Positions 44,123 through 56,465 are shown, numbered from the stretch's first letter. The stretch is DNA of 64,000 nt from Zantedeschia hybrid cultivar (GCA_030544215.1 JARZZO010000002.1:60456650-60520649); one strand, 5' to 3'. Notes: generated by a model not told the origin, from the sequence alone. A program made the numbers and translations.

Positions 44123-46514
44123 GAGTCTGCGTAGGGGTGCGCAGACTCAACTGGCTTTTGATTTTATTTGATTATTCTTTGGAAAACATGGCAAAAAGAT
44201 TTGATTTCTTGATTTTTTTTAATAATGGATAATGATGAGAGACATTTTTTAGTCTTTTTGGATTGATATATATGGGTACATTGAAGATTTATTTAAGTTT
44301 TATGTTTGGAAATGAATTTAAGGTTGAGTCTGCGCAGGGGTGCCCAGACTCATTTGTTGTTGATGAGAATGCTTGTATTTGTTTTGATTTTTGATTTGTA
44401 AAGAGAATGGAAATCCTTTTTATGGCATTTTTATTGAGATAAATGATATTTTTTATAGGAATCATGATTTAGAATTTGAATGTCAATTTGATTGTTTTTT
44501 ATAAACAAGAAAGACTCATTACCATTCTTTATTGTATTTTTTCAAATTTGAAGTGAAGAGGCTTTGGATTTAATTTGCCAGGTATAAAAAATATTTTTTA
44601 AGTTTCTTATTTGATTTCAGTGAAAAATACTTCAGGGATTTATGCTTTTTATGTTTTGAATTTGTAGATTTTGAAGGATGAGCAAGGTGTGCAAACTTAA
44701 TTGAAGTAAGACCTCTTTTAAGTATTATTTATATTTTGCAAAAGGGCAATTTGAGTTTTATTTGATTTTTTGACTTACAGGAAGTATATAGTTTTATCTA
44801 AGAGTTTTTAATTTAATTTACAGAGTCTTAAAGCTTAAAAACCTTAGATTTTATCAATTAAGGGTTGAATCTACACAGGGGTGCGCAAACTCATCTATTA
44901 CTAGGCAGATTTTACATTTTTTTAGATTTTTGTAAAGACAATTTTGAGTTTTTATTTGATTTTTTATGACTTCTAGAAAGTATCACGTTTTTATCTGAAG
45001 TTTTAGTTTTGATTTAGAGGATTTAAGGTTGAAAATTTAGATTTCATGCATTAAGGGTTGAGTCTGCGCAACGATGCGCAGACTCATTTGTCATAAAGGT
45101 TCTTTTAATATTTTTTATTTTTTCAGAAGGGCAATTTGGGGTTTTATTGGGGTTTTTCACTTATAGGAAGTATAAAGTTTTAATTTGAATTTTTTGGTTT
45201 AATTTGGAAAGAATTTGAGGCTGAAAACTCAGTTTTAGGGAATTTGGGCTGAGTCTCGTACGGGTGCGCAGACTCATTTGTCATCAACTTGTTTTAAATG
45301 GTTTTTTGCAATTTTTTAAGAACAACCTAGTGTTTTTCTTTTATTTCCTGATTAATAAGAATAAATTTGATTTTTAGAGAGTTTTAAATCATCTTGAAGT
45401 GAATGGGAACTTGATTTATTGTTTTTTATGAATTTTAGGGATGAGTCTACGCAGGGGTGCGCAGACTCATTTGTCACCAACTTGTTTTAAGTGGTTTTCT
45501 GCAATTTTTTAAGAACAACTTAGTGTTTTTCTTTGGTTTCCTACTTTATAAGAATAAATTTGATTTTTAGAGAGCTTTAGATCATCTTAGAGTGAATTGG
45601 AAGTTGATTTTTTATTTTTTATGAATTTCAGGGTTTAGTCTGTGTAGGGATGTGCATACTCAAGTCTGAACTGTGAATTTCTTTTTTGTGAGTTTTTGTT
45701 TTGGATTTCTGACTGGATAACTTGATTTTTTTTTTTGTTTGATGATGATTTACAGGTTTGGAGATGAGCACAAGCTTCAGGGGCCAAAAGATGAAGGTTT
45801 AGCCATTTGGTTGATGCACAGACTCAAGTTAATGAAGATTTTGAGCAAGATTCTTATAAAGATAAAACTTCCTGAGATTGGGGAGAATTTCAAGGCTTTC
45901 AATATGTTGGAGGAGCTTACAACAAGTGGTTTTCCAAATGATGGAATCTTTAGAGGTCCAGGGACAAGACTTGTAGAAAATGGGATTGAGTCTGCGCAAG
46001 GGTGTGCAGACTCAACTGAACTTGTAATTTTTTCTTTATTTTTGAGGGGATTTGGACCCTTTTTATAACTGGATTATTTATTTAAATGAAATGGAGTATT
46101 TTATATGTGATTTCAAGAGATTTGTGCAATTTAATTTACTGTTTATTTGATTTTTTATTTGAAATGAGTCTATAAAAAGGTGGGCAGACTCAAGAGTTAT
46201 TTTTGAAAAGAAGTTTGTTAACCTTGATGTGTGTGCCACGAAGCATAATTTTTATCAAAAATTTGACTTGATTATTTGAGCTATTAAACAGCCTTTTTTT
46301 ATCTTTTGAGCCTAGGACAGGTGCACAAACTCAACTTAAGTTTGAAGTTTTGTGTTTATTTAAAAGAGAGAATGACTATCTTAAACCAATTTTGAGTGGG
46401 TTATGAATTAATTTTAGTCATTTGAACTTGTTTGAGTCACAAATGGGGTTATTAGTCCATGCAAGGCATCTTTTGACTGTTTTAAGCTGAGTCTGCGTAG
46501 GAGTGCGCTGACTC
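44123..46514. repeat. Ten dispersed hairpin words in B right LTR
   Basis: Copies start at 44123, 44336, 44867, 45060, 45251, 45443, 45636, 45988, 46166 and 46489, with arms GAGTCTGCGCA/TGCGCAGACTC more or less preserved. Half-sites (GCAGACTCA) continue at 46530, 46687, 47693, 47711 and 48406. The first eight correspond to the copies in the left LTR. Confidence 0.88.
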
Positions 46515-47045
46515 AAACATGTTGTGCAGACTCAAGCTGAAAATGATCTTTAGGATTTCCTACACAGTTCAAGCTGCATTTAAATCCATCAAGAGGTTAG
46601 TTTAAACCAGTAAAGTTAGAATATGAAATCCGGAATCGAGAAAAATAAGTTGTATCCCATTCCCAATCGAATTTCCATGATTATAGGCGCGCAGACTCAA
46701 AAATGTGAGCATGATTTCAGGTTTATACCTCTTTCAACTTGAAGTGATTCAAGAATCACCACAAATTTAGGGAGGATAATATTGAGAAATCTCAGAAGTT
46801 GTGTATGGCTACATAAAGCCCTTTTCAAGGAATGTTCCTTATGTGGGTTCTTTCAAATGACATGATTTATTCATGTTTATCCTATTCTTCTTAAATCATT
46901 TTACACAGCATTAAAAATGCTTAATATAATGATTTCAAGATGAATTTCAACCTTTCATTAGGAGAATCCAATAAAGGTTTAGGATTTTCATGAAGGATCA
47001 TACCATGAAGGAACCCGAAAGACCAATTCCCCTAAAAGGTATGTA

Positions 47046-47391
47046 ATGGCCATGAACCATAGGGGTGGCTGTAAAGGGGGGTGTGCCGAGCACCAACCAC
47101 TCATCCAAAGGGTGCCCTTAATGCCTTCAAGATGTAAGAAAAACTCACAATGAGTAATCCAAAGCATCTCTACATTTGGGGAGCAAGTAACTCCACCAAT
47201 TCTCCTAGAGGGTTACATATGGCCATGAACCATGGAGGCGGCTGCCAAGGGGGGCGTGCCGAGCACAAGCCACTCACCCAAAGGGTTCCCTTGATGCCTT
47301 CTAAATGTAAGGATTATCCACAATGAGTCGCCCATTACATTTTTACATTTGGAGAGCAAAGAACTCCACCAACCCATTGGGACATTCGGGA
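47046..47391. repeat. 173-bp tandem duplication in B LTR
   Basis: Two diverged copies, each opening ATGGCCATGAACCA and closing near CTCCACCAA, at an offset of 173-174 bp. Confidence 0.88.
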
Positions 47392-48813
47392 CATATCATC
47401 TAAATGAACCCATAGGAATGGGAACATAAGAGTGAAGTTCTTTGTATGAGGGCCCTTTATGAGTTACCCAACATTGAAATGGTTGGCACCCTTAGATTGG
47501 GACATCCTTGGTGAAAACATTGGAAGATCAAGCCATTTAGGACCTTCATTGGGCCTCTAAGAGACAGCCCTAGGCCTAAGGATCCTTTGGACATATTGGG
47601 GGAGGATCAAAGAATCACCTCAAGCCCAAACCACAAGCTCAAAGAGGCGAAGACTCTAACCTGCAAAACTGAACCTAGCGCAGACTCAAAACACTGTAGC
47701 GTGTACATGAGCAGACTCAGCTGAAAATCGGATTTTTGATGAAAAATGGGTTTAAACCTAACCCAAATGATGGAAAATAAAGTATAAAAGGTATAAAATC
47801 TAAAATCTTTATTTAAAATATATTTTAGATGCATTTTCTTAAGAAATATCATGAAGAACTTAAACATGGAACTTATGAAAACTCAAGCATAGTTTTTCTC
47901 CTTTTCCATGGATCTTTCCTTTTAGCTTTATGTTAGAGGGTTTACACCTAAAGAAGCTCATCCTCAACTAGTGAGGATACCTCCTTGAGAACCTTTGGGT
48001 CCTAAACCCTTAGCCATCAAAGGAAAATATCCTACCAAAACCGATTCGGTTACAACATGAAAAACATAGACATAGATCATAAGATTCATAGATTTTGGGG
48101 GATTTCTCTTGATGTTTGGCCTTGGGGAAGCATCATCTATGGAGGGGATGTGCTCTTAAGGGACATGAAAGGCCAAGACACCTTGAAAAAACCCCAAACG
48201 CAAGACAAACAAAATGAAAACCAGAAAATGCGAAGTTCAGGAAATCAAGACAGCAACTTAGATTTTGAGCCATAACTCCATCTTTAGGGGGTTTTAAGGT
48301 TTGAGAAAACCATTTATATGAATTAAAAAGGCCTATCTACCATCCCCACACAAAAAACACATACCTTATGAAGGAAAAAATAGCATATAAAGTGCATAAA
48401 AGCCAGCAGACTCACAGACAGAACAGAAAATCTGAACTTGCATTTCTTTGTATTTCACTATCATGGATGAACATCAAGGGGGAGATAGAAGCTCCTATGA
48501 ACATCAAAATAAAGTAAACATTATAAAAAAGCAAGAAGAATAGAAATAAACCTATTCTTCACCCCCACTCTACCTTAGAGAGGAGATAAGAAAAGAGAAT
48601 GGCTCTAGAAGCCCACTTTCTTGCTCTCTTCTTCTTTAACTCCCTTCCTTTCTTTTTTCTCTTCTTCTTTCCTTCTCTTTTCTCTCTTGAGATACACAAA
48701 ATGGAGGGGAGGGAAGAGTGGAGACGTGCTCCTCCAAGCATTCTCTCTTTTCTTCTTCTTTTTCTTTTTTGTGGGCTTTTGTCTCCAACTCTTGCTTGGA
48801 GAAGAAGGGGTTT

Positions 48814-48821
48814 CTTTTATA
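48814..48821 (-). promoter_or_regulatory. TATA box of B LTR promoter
   Basis: TATAAAAG on the minus strand in the context CTATAAAAGAAACCCC. This would put the transcription start about 30 bp to the left, near 48785. U3 would then be about 580 bp and R plus U5 nearly 5 kb. Confidence 0.6.
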
Positions 48822-49068
48822 GATGGCCTTAGATTACTTTTGGGGGTAGATTAGGCATCCATTAGCCTTACATTAGGGCATTGATTTCCTTTTTGCTTTT
48901 CACCTACCCTCTTCTAGAAGAATCTTGAGGGGGGACCACTTCTTTTCTCTTCTTATCCTCCTTTGGGCAGATTTGAATATGGGCCAAAAGGGTGAGAATA
49001 TGACATGGGGGGACCATTTGGGGTCCTGTAATGGCTGCCACGAAATTGGGCTTTTACCCTCACTTTTT

Positions 49069-49290
49069 GGGCTCAAAGTGACCCTATTGGGCTTCTTCTT
49101 ACTTGAAATAATGGGTCCGGGCCTGCCCTTGGATTTTTTCTTCGTTTGGGCCCTAAAGTGACCCTATTTAAACTTTCTTTGGCTTGCAAGAATGGGCTTG
49201 GTTGTGCCCTTGGATTTCTTTTTCAATTGGGCCTAAAGTGACCCTTTTTAGTTTCATTTGGCTTGCAAGAATGGGTCCCATTGTTGCTTC
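49069..49290. repeat. 80-bp repeats in U3 of B LTR
   Basis: About three diverged units, each with CAAAGTGACCCT or TAAAGTGACCCT, then a GGCTTGCAAGAATGGG-like phrase, then CCCTTGGATTT. Lies upstream of the predicted TATA box on the minus strand, where enhancer repeats often occur. Confidence 0.8.
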
Positions 49291-49364
49291 TTGAGTTCCC
49301 TCACTTTGGGCCTTCTTTGAACCATCTTTTGGCTTTTCTCTTGTTCATTTTTTAGGTGACAACA

Positions 49365-49949
49365 AGTGCCTTCAGTTGTCTTCAACATATTGAGTAGTTC
49401 AGGCAGTGTAACCTCAATTTTATTCATATTGAAGTTATTGATAAACTGTGAAAAAGATTCAGGTAAGGACTGAAAGATTAAATTGATGTTTGAATCATTG
49501 TTCATAACAAAGCCAAACACCGCGAGCCTTTCTATCCACTCTATAATTTTAAGCACATGTGTTTGCACAGATGTGCCATCAGTCATTTTAGTCCTGAACA
49601 GTTTCTTTGATATCTCATATCTTTCTGTTCTGAACTGTTCACCAAACAACTCTTGTAGGTGATTTAGAATGGCCTTAGCTTCCATATTATCATGTTGTCT
49701 TTGTAGTTCATTAGACATAGAACCTAGCATATAACATTAGACTTTAATAGAGTCCTCCTTCCAGTTTTCGTAAATTATCAGTTCATCTTCATTGGCATTT
49801 TCACCAGGTTGTTCTAGATCAGGCTGATCTAGGACATAAGTAACTTTCTCACACCTGAGAACAATCTTCAGGTTGCGGAGCCGATCAATATAATTCGGTC
49901 CCGCGAGTTTATTAGCATAGAGTATGCTATGAAGAGGATTAGGTGACAA
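49365..49949 (-). pseudogene. Copia A gag N-terminal half
   Basis: Frames 49737-49949 (YANKLAGPNYIDRLRNLKIV, the start of the copia gag) and the 49254-49730 frame, whose copia part stops at 49365 (HLQELFGEQFRTERYEISKK, then the LPELLNMLKT block). One stop near 49735 separates them. The copia reading frame is cut at 49365 by B and resumes at 9642; only a few codons of the visible frame left of 49365 belong to B's LTR. Confidence 0.87.
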
Positions 49950-52413
49950 TATAGCGACCTACAAAGAAATTTTACGATAATGATCAGATAGTTCAATTAA
50001 ATCAAATTTAGGACTTTTAATTTAGATTTAACTCCCACTATTTTTCGACGATCTGTACGACCCTCTATTGTACAGAACGGGATATTCCAATGATCTCCTT
50101 GTGAGGATCAGAATCCTTTGGATATCATGCATGTGATCTTGTGGTAGCACAACAAATCACATCACAATCCTCAAGCAGCCAACTCTTGACAATCGCAACA
50201 ATTACAATATCCGATCAAGTTTAACCCCTAAATCAGTTTGATCTTGTGGTAGCACAACAAATCAAATAATTTAGTTAAGTTAATCCATCATTACAAAGAT
50301 AACATGAATCCGTAGTGCAATATTTGTGGTAGCACAACAAAACCACACCATTTGTCCATTTTTCTAAAAAAACATCATATGTCGTAGACCGTGATCAATT
50401 ACTAAATCAAATAGACCTTGTAGTAGCACAACAAATCCATTTGAAATAAAATTAACCTGAAATCTATAATGATGGTGGGTTACGTGGATTATTCTAAATA
50501 TCTCACGTTACAACTTAAAATTGAAAAAGCGGATATTTTAGTTATTTTTTTATAAAATAAGTACTATTAATAATATTTCAATTTGAAGTGTCATATATAC
50601 TTTAATGAAATATCTATCTAATAGCACACTCCATAAATATCACATATATGAAGAAAATAAATTAGAATGATCATGGACTACTAATTCTATTATGGAATCA
50701 TCGGAGCCAAACGATGATCCATAATAATATCCTATGGTGAATCCAACAATACAGGTTCCATCTTATGCTAGTCCGTCCTCCAGAGGTGTCTTCAGAAGAT
50801 CTCGCCCTCAATAGCTTAATCCACAAAAATTACATGTAAATATGAACATAGGACTTGCAGGTCCATTAATGTACATTTAAATAATAATTTGAAATCTTGA
50901 TCTTATCAAGGGGAGTACAAACTTTGAGGGAGATAGAATGTACATTAGGATTAAGAGAGAGGAAGACATGTAAGTCCTATTTAAAAACATTAAATAAAAC
51001 ATGCATTGCATTCACGCATAATAACCATCACATGATTAATCTAAGTCCGTGATCATCCTACCATGAAACACATCACATGCATCAAATAATTATCAGCTAA
51101 TTATAGTTGGTATTATTTTATAAAAAATAAAATATAATACCATAAAATTTTGAAATAACATTTATTTCAATAAAATCAACAATTATTCACAATATTATTG
51201 ATAAAAGATTTAACTAAACCTTTTAGTTAACAAATCACAAAATTCAAACAATTTGAACAGAATAAAGCATTTCAAGTTATGTAAAAAATTAATCAAGTTA
51301 CAAGAATCTTATTCCGAACTTAATTAATAAAAAGGGATTGAGTTAATAATTTAAAACTCCTTTTAAATAAGTAACTTATATCCTATTAGATTTAAACCCC
51401 TTAATTAATTAATAGTTAATTAAACAATTTAAATAAATTGTTAACTAATTTTTGTTTACAATTTTAAACTAAATTTAAAACTGAAAAAGGGTTTAAACAA
51501 ATTAAATTAGGGATAAAAGGGGTTTAATAAACCTTAACGGGTCGAGGGGGTTGCACTGAGTCCGGACCGAGTTCGGATCCAGCGCGGGTCCGGGCGGGCG
51601 GCCTGGTTGCCCACGCAGCCTCCACCCCCATCGCCTGTTAGGGTTTGCGGGGGGAGTATTGCCTAGTTTCCGAGCCATGCGGCGCGGAGAAGCCGCCGCC
51701 AACCGGAGGGGTGGCCTGGGCAGTGCCGGACGGCCCCGGCGATGCCGACGGTCGTCGTCGGCAGTGCATCTGACGTTGCCGGTGACGCCAGTGGGTGCCG
51801 AACGTACCCCAGAACCCTGCGCGCATCCAAAATTTTCGTTTGCCTGGCCGCATGGCCAACTATCTGTATGCATGCCAGAGGATTTTATTGGTCGGTACCC
51901 GGCCCAGACGGGGTTGGCGATGCCGGCGAGGGTCTCGGACGTTGCTGTGCATCCTACACAGCAGAAGGAACCCAAGGGACTATACTTGTGGCTATCCTCA
52001 TAACAATATTATTAACCCTCTTCCACTGGCATGCGCACGAAGCATGCAGAATACAGCAGCCTCCCCAATAGTTTTAATCATCCTATGCATGGCCGCATGT
52101 TCCCTGTGACACCCTTGCAGCGGCAGAGAAGCCAGGACATTCCTGCCACTCTCCATTTGTTGTGCACGTAAAGGATTATTCTCAAAAGAGGGAATATTTT
52201 GATGATCTACCCTGATGGTTATCCAACAGAATAAACCCTCTCAGATCCGGGATCAAATCCCAATAATTAAATTAGACATTCTAAAAACCTGGGAACAATT
52301 CGCAGATATCTAAAATAATTTTAGCCCAAGAACATGTACAATACACGTTCTTAATGCATAATGAGAAATCAGCACAATAAACGATGTCATTTTCCGATCG
52401 AACCAACAATCTG
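49950..52413 (-). other. 5' leader of copia A
   Basis: 2.4 kb of leader between primer site and gag. It holds four copies of a TTGTG...CACAA word (50139-50431), long AT-rich runs, and a GC-rich island at about 51535-51960 with overlapping open frames on both strands. No gene is recognisable in the island. Confidence 0.7.
50139..50437. repeat. Four dispersed hairpin words in copia A leader
   Basis: TTGTGGTAGCACAACAAATC at 50139, with close copies at 50244, 50324 and 50418. TTGTG and CACAA pair around a GTAG loop. Spacing is 80-105 bp. Confidence 0.88.
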
Positions 52414-52425
52414 GCTCTGATACCA
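52414..52425 (-). other. Primer binding site of copia A
   Basis: On the minus strand TGGTATCAGAGC, one base after the LTR end. This is the standard initiator tRNA-Met site of plant copia elements. Confidence 0.95.
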
Positions 52426-52426
52426 C

Positions 52427-54013
52427 TGTTGGGAATCGCCGGAACGCAGCAAAAATATAAAACGATTCCATGTATCGGGTTGCTGGGATCGAAAAATTGA
52501 CTAAATAAAATATACGGAAAGAACCGTTCTTCACCTTTGCGGGGTTTCGAATCTCTTGTGGATTGAACCGTTTCGATAATCGTGCACACGCATAATCTCT
52601 AGAGGTATCTACACGAGCTTCCGATGCAGACGCGATTTCCTCCTCGACTTGAATATTTCGACCCGATCTCAAATCCACCGTGCAGTTGAGAAGAGAGAGG
52701 GATCTAACTTTCTTCAAGACAGAGAGAGAGAGAGAGGAGACAGAAAACTCCAAAGGTGTAGTATACGTATCTCTCCACCACCCACCCCTTGGCCTCCTTT
52801 TATAACAATTATAGATAAGGCCAAGGATTAATTCTCATGATTATCTAAGAACTTGGCTTTGGATAATTCTCCATTTAAATATTCATATTTTTCTTGCGGC
52901 TTTTCACAAAAATCTAGATAAATCTAATATTTAACATCTCTAACTGCCTTACGAGAACTCTTATGTGTGTGACCCTCTAGGCCCATACATCAGTCTGGTT
53001 TCAGTCCCACTAAACTTAGAACTAATTCTAAAGTTTAATATTTATTAATTATTATTTAATCATCATATGTTAAATAATTAATTCAATAAATAAGTGGTTT
53101 ATCATCCGATGATTAATCTACTTGACCTTCTGACTATGAACGGCACCAAACACTACCTCATGATCCCAAAAGATAGAAGGGATATTGTTCCTTTTATTTG
53201 AACCTTTCCATCTGCAGATACCGCACAAATAAAATCATTCACTCATCTAATGTCCCAATAACGCAAGGGTATGGTTTCATAATCAAACCCTTTATCACAT
53301 TATTTAGATGGATTCCAATACTCAGTTAACTTCTAGAAAGACATATATTTCAGTTGACCATGGCCAAGGATTTCTGTATACACATATATATGACATTCTC
53401 TCTCCAGTGGTATACCAAGAGTGAGTGATCTCCTTTTATTCACTCAATTACCTTCGCAAGCTTTCCGTTGTGTCTGAGAGACTGACTATCGTACACTTAA
53501 TGGTTAAAGTCCACAAGCCAGAAAATCAAGTCACAATGGTCTACAAGCAAGGTATCGTTGGTGACTCAGGTCAAAAGATCCACTGTGCTACTACAACGAT
53601 TGAATTCCCTGGTTGCCTATTAGGTATAATGACCATCCAAGAGTTCTTATTCGGATCTGTTCAGTGAACTCATTCTCTAATGAGCACCCACAAGTTTGTC
53701 TTAGTGTCACCACACGAGTGAATGTGAGATCATTCACCCTCATCGCATGAGCAGAAATAACTTGTGTTGATCTTATCAGATATTTAACGTCCAATTCAAA
53801 TATCCTATAATCGAGAACTGTTTAAGACAAGTGACTAAGAATATTGATCTCACTATCATAATCTCATCATGATTCAATATCATATACATTTGTCTACGGA
53901 CCTTCATTATGATAGTTAATTTGCGAGAACTATATATGAAGAAATGATTGCCTTTATTAATATTCAGAACAAGAATGTACAAAGATTGGTTTTAAGGCTA
54001 CCCAATTCTATCA
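52427..54013 (-). repeat. 5' LTR of copia A (1.59 kb)
   Basis: Homologous to 4977-6498. Right flank CCGAA (54014-54018) pairs with CTGAA at 4972. A GA-rich microsatellite near 52719-52739 is present in both LTRs. Confidence 0.93.
52797..52804 (-). promoter_or_regulatory. TATA box of copia A 5' LTR
   Basis: TATAAAAG on the minus strand, context TTATAAAAGGAGGCC. The 3' LTR lacks exactly the 16 bp that hold this box. Confidence 0.65.
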
Positions 54014-55923
54014 CCGAAGATATCAAATGTCCCAAGCAGAAGCCTCCTTAATTCTCGAATTTCGTTCCTCCTCAGACTCTGAAAATGTTAGTAGGGTTTA
54101 CGAGTACAACCACTCAGTACCCAAATCAAATCTACCAAATGTTAATAATATAATAATCAAAAAGTAATAATATCAAATGTACATATGATTCATAGTTCTA
54201 CATATATAGTTCTAACAAGATCATGATACAAACATGGTCAAATATAAGTATACCAAATCACATGTATTTTCTAATAGCATGAATAGATTAACTAACATAT
54301 AACATATATGGTATGATCGGAATCATATTTGACTGAATAAATCTATTAGTCATGGTCTAAAAAATCATATATTGAACTGAACATATCACATATCAAATCA
54401 TTATGACATAGTAGCTTGTCATATCAAATCAAATCTTACTTATAAACAGATCAAAAATAGCAAACAGATTCATAAATTTGTCAAACTTGGTGAACAGATC
54501 AAATATCTCAAATGAAACATGTGGGTAAAGTTTCAAGCAAATTGTATTGAGTGATTTAGAGCATAAGGTTACATATGAAGAACATTAGTGGATTTTGGCT
54601 AATGAAATAAATAGCAACATAATCATAAATATTTTTTAAAAAATTATAAAAATTTTCATGCACTTAGAATTCATCAAAACAAAGGTATGGTCAAAATTTT
54701 AGGTCTTTTGGCTAAGAAACAAAGGAATTATAACCAAAACAACTCAGATCAGGTTTTCGAACTGAGAGTAGAGAGAGCAGTCTAAATGGCGTCCAGTGGT
54801 GGATGCCTTTTAAGTGGTGTCCAACATGGTGGATGTATTTCATAATGAAAAATTGGTTAAAAGGCACTTCGAATCACTAGGTTTGAAAGGTGGTTTGTCG
54901 GACTAACGTCTTTTGAATCGCATCCACTGGTCTGAGTGTGATTTAGACTAGTTTTCTAGAACTGTAATATTTCAAAGAATTTATATGGAATTGAGATACC
55001 AAAGTGGGAATAAGATCATATACTTATAGATTAAAGTTTCAAAAATTATATTTGACCACTTTTAAAAATTAAAATAGAATTTTTATATTAATATAAAATA
55101 AATACTTAATGGATTATTATCACCTCCCACTTAAAGGAAGAACAAACCAATCTTCTCTAGTTAAGTCCTTAAGCTCTATCTACGAATTCTTCTTGTTCTT
55201 CAGCATTTCTCACGTTCTCTTATCATCCAAAAATATAATTCATCTATTAGAATCAACTTCCAAAAGATTAAACTATAGATTATTCTGATTCTTAATGAAG
55301 AACACTATATTACTTACCCTAGAATTGAAGCTATGTGTAAGAGAACTTACGCATGACCTCAAGACCTTATTTATAGTTCTTTCTCTTCCTAATACTACTT
55401 AAATCAAGTCTTCTTCATTGCAGGGTCAGACTCCAACAAATAGAGTCTTAATCAACAAGTAAAGTGAATCCATTTACAGCTAAGAATCAAGATTTTCACA
55501 CGCAGTAGATTTTCTTAGCTAAAATCTCTCGAATTCGACCCCTTTAATGACTTAATTAGATAATAGTCCTCTAGACAAAGTTATAGTCCTCTGTATTCTC
55601 TTTACAACTATATCCACTATATGAATTTTGGAGTTTTATGTGTGAAGTTATTGCATATCCAATATATTGATGTCACATAATTTTCAGAGCTCAAAATTTG
55701 ACTAAGTGCTGGAAACCAACTAGTTTTCTAATTGGATCACTAATGGGCTTATTAGATCTCATTGGACTTGACTAATGACTTACTCATTTTAAATCTATTA
55801 TTATATTATTAAATAAATATTAAAAATATTTAAATTATTTTAGCTCATTAATTGACTTATTAGGCTTATTTAAATCTAATTGGGCTTACTTAAGTTAATG
55901 GGTTTAGGATCTCGAGTATAACA
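54014..55923 (-). repeat. Outer part of Tekay 5' LTR
   Basis: Its right 650 bp match 480-1130; both copies end in TATAACA. It contains the diverged hairpin words at 54788-54807 and 54816-54835. The following bases CACAT may be the right target-site copy of the Tekay insertion; the left one is not in the window. Together with 4301-4976 the LTR would be about 2.5 kb. Confidence 0.8.
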
Positions 55924-56381
55924 CACATACAATGCCATCGTTAAAGAACTGTCATATCACCATCATCAGAGGATAGTTTACTTTTCAAAGTTAATAATAT
56001 TTTCTTCTTAATAGAATCTCAACTTGGGGTCCTAACAATTAATTAAGGGCGATCCTCTGTCAAGGATGCAAATGACATTGTCGTCTTTATGGAGCAATGG
56101 ATTTGAGCCGAATTATAAAAACAATTGCTCCGATGGAGTCTTCATGAGTACACCTAAAAATCAAAATCCAAAACATATAAATAGAAAACCCCGAAACAAG
56201 ATGTCAAACTATCCTCATACTTATCCTAATTAGCCATGCTTATCATTTTTCAACCAAAGGGTTGCAAAACATTGACAAGTATCCAAATCCTTATCTAACT
56301 AACTTCAAGCATGAAATGTTTCTCTTATAAACCCAACTCCTCTTCTACCTCAAATTATCTACTCATTCCCATGTGTAATGC

Positions 56382-56383
<2 letters not shown>
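55924..56383. other. Flanking DNA, nothing recognised
   Basis: No gene, LTR or repeat could be supported here. Confidence 0.5.
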
Positions 56384-56460
<77 letters not shown>

Positions 56461-56465
56461 AGAAG
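56384..56465. repeat. Microsatellite (TA)n(GA)n
   Basis: About 19 TA dinucleotides followed by GA dinucleotides with one AA interruption. The open frames across it on both strands are products of the repeat. Confidence 0.97.

Larger units (their letters stand above)
9643..49364 (-). mobile_element. Tat/Ogre-type gypsy element B, host of D and E
   Basis: LTRs starting TGTCGTACATTTTTT occur at 9643 and 43822. The right one ends ...GGTGACAACA at 49364. Flanks are AGTGT (9638-9642) and AGTGC (49365-49369), a target duplication with one mismatch, and the interrupted copia gag continues across it. The primer site next to 43822 and the coding order show minus-strand transcription. Subtracting D (16.5 kb) and E (2.2 kb) leaves about 21 kb, typical of the large Ogre-like Tat elements. 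Two RNase H domains support the Tat assignment. Confidence 0.88.
43822..49364 (-). repeat. 5' LTR of element B (5.5 kb)
   Basis: Runs from TGTCGTAC (next to the primer site) to GGTGACAACA (next to copia A gag and the AGTGC flank). The first 2.7 kb match the left LTR. It contains the undisturbed insertion site of D (TTTAT once, 46142-46146), at least ten hairpin words, a 173-bp tandem duplication at about 47046-47391 and about three 80-bp repeats at 49069-49290. It has a minus-strand TATA box at 48814-48821. LTRs of 5 kb are known for Ogre-type elements. Confidence 0.87.
4977..54013 (-). mobile_element. Ty1/copia element A, carrying nested insertions
   Basis: Two homologous LTRs bound this element: 4977-6498 (3') and 52427-54013 (5'), both TGTTGGGAATCG...CTATCA on the plus strand. 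A primer binding site lies next to the right LTR and a polypurine tract next to the left one, so it is transcribed on the minus strand. The flanking 5-mers are CTGAA (4972-4976) and CCGAA (54014-54018), a target duplication with one transition. Gag, protease, integrase, RT and RNase H remnants appear in copia order (PR-INT-RT-RH). Removing the inserted element B (9643-49364) leaves about 9.3 kb, a normal size for a plant copia element. Confidence 0.9.

Noticed and set aside
51502..52109. GC-rich ORFs of 102-157 residues on both strands as a captured host gene
   Set aside because: Overlapping frames in opposite directions are expected in GC-rich DNA, and none shows a known domain. Kept only as a GC-island finding.
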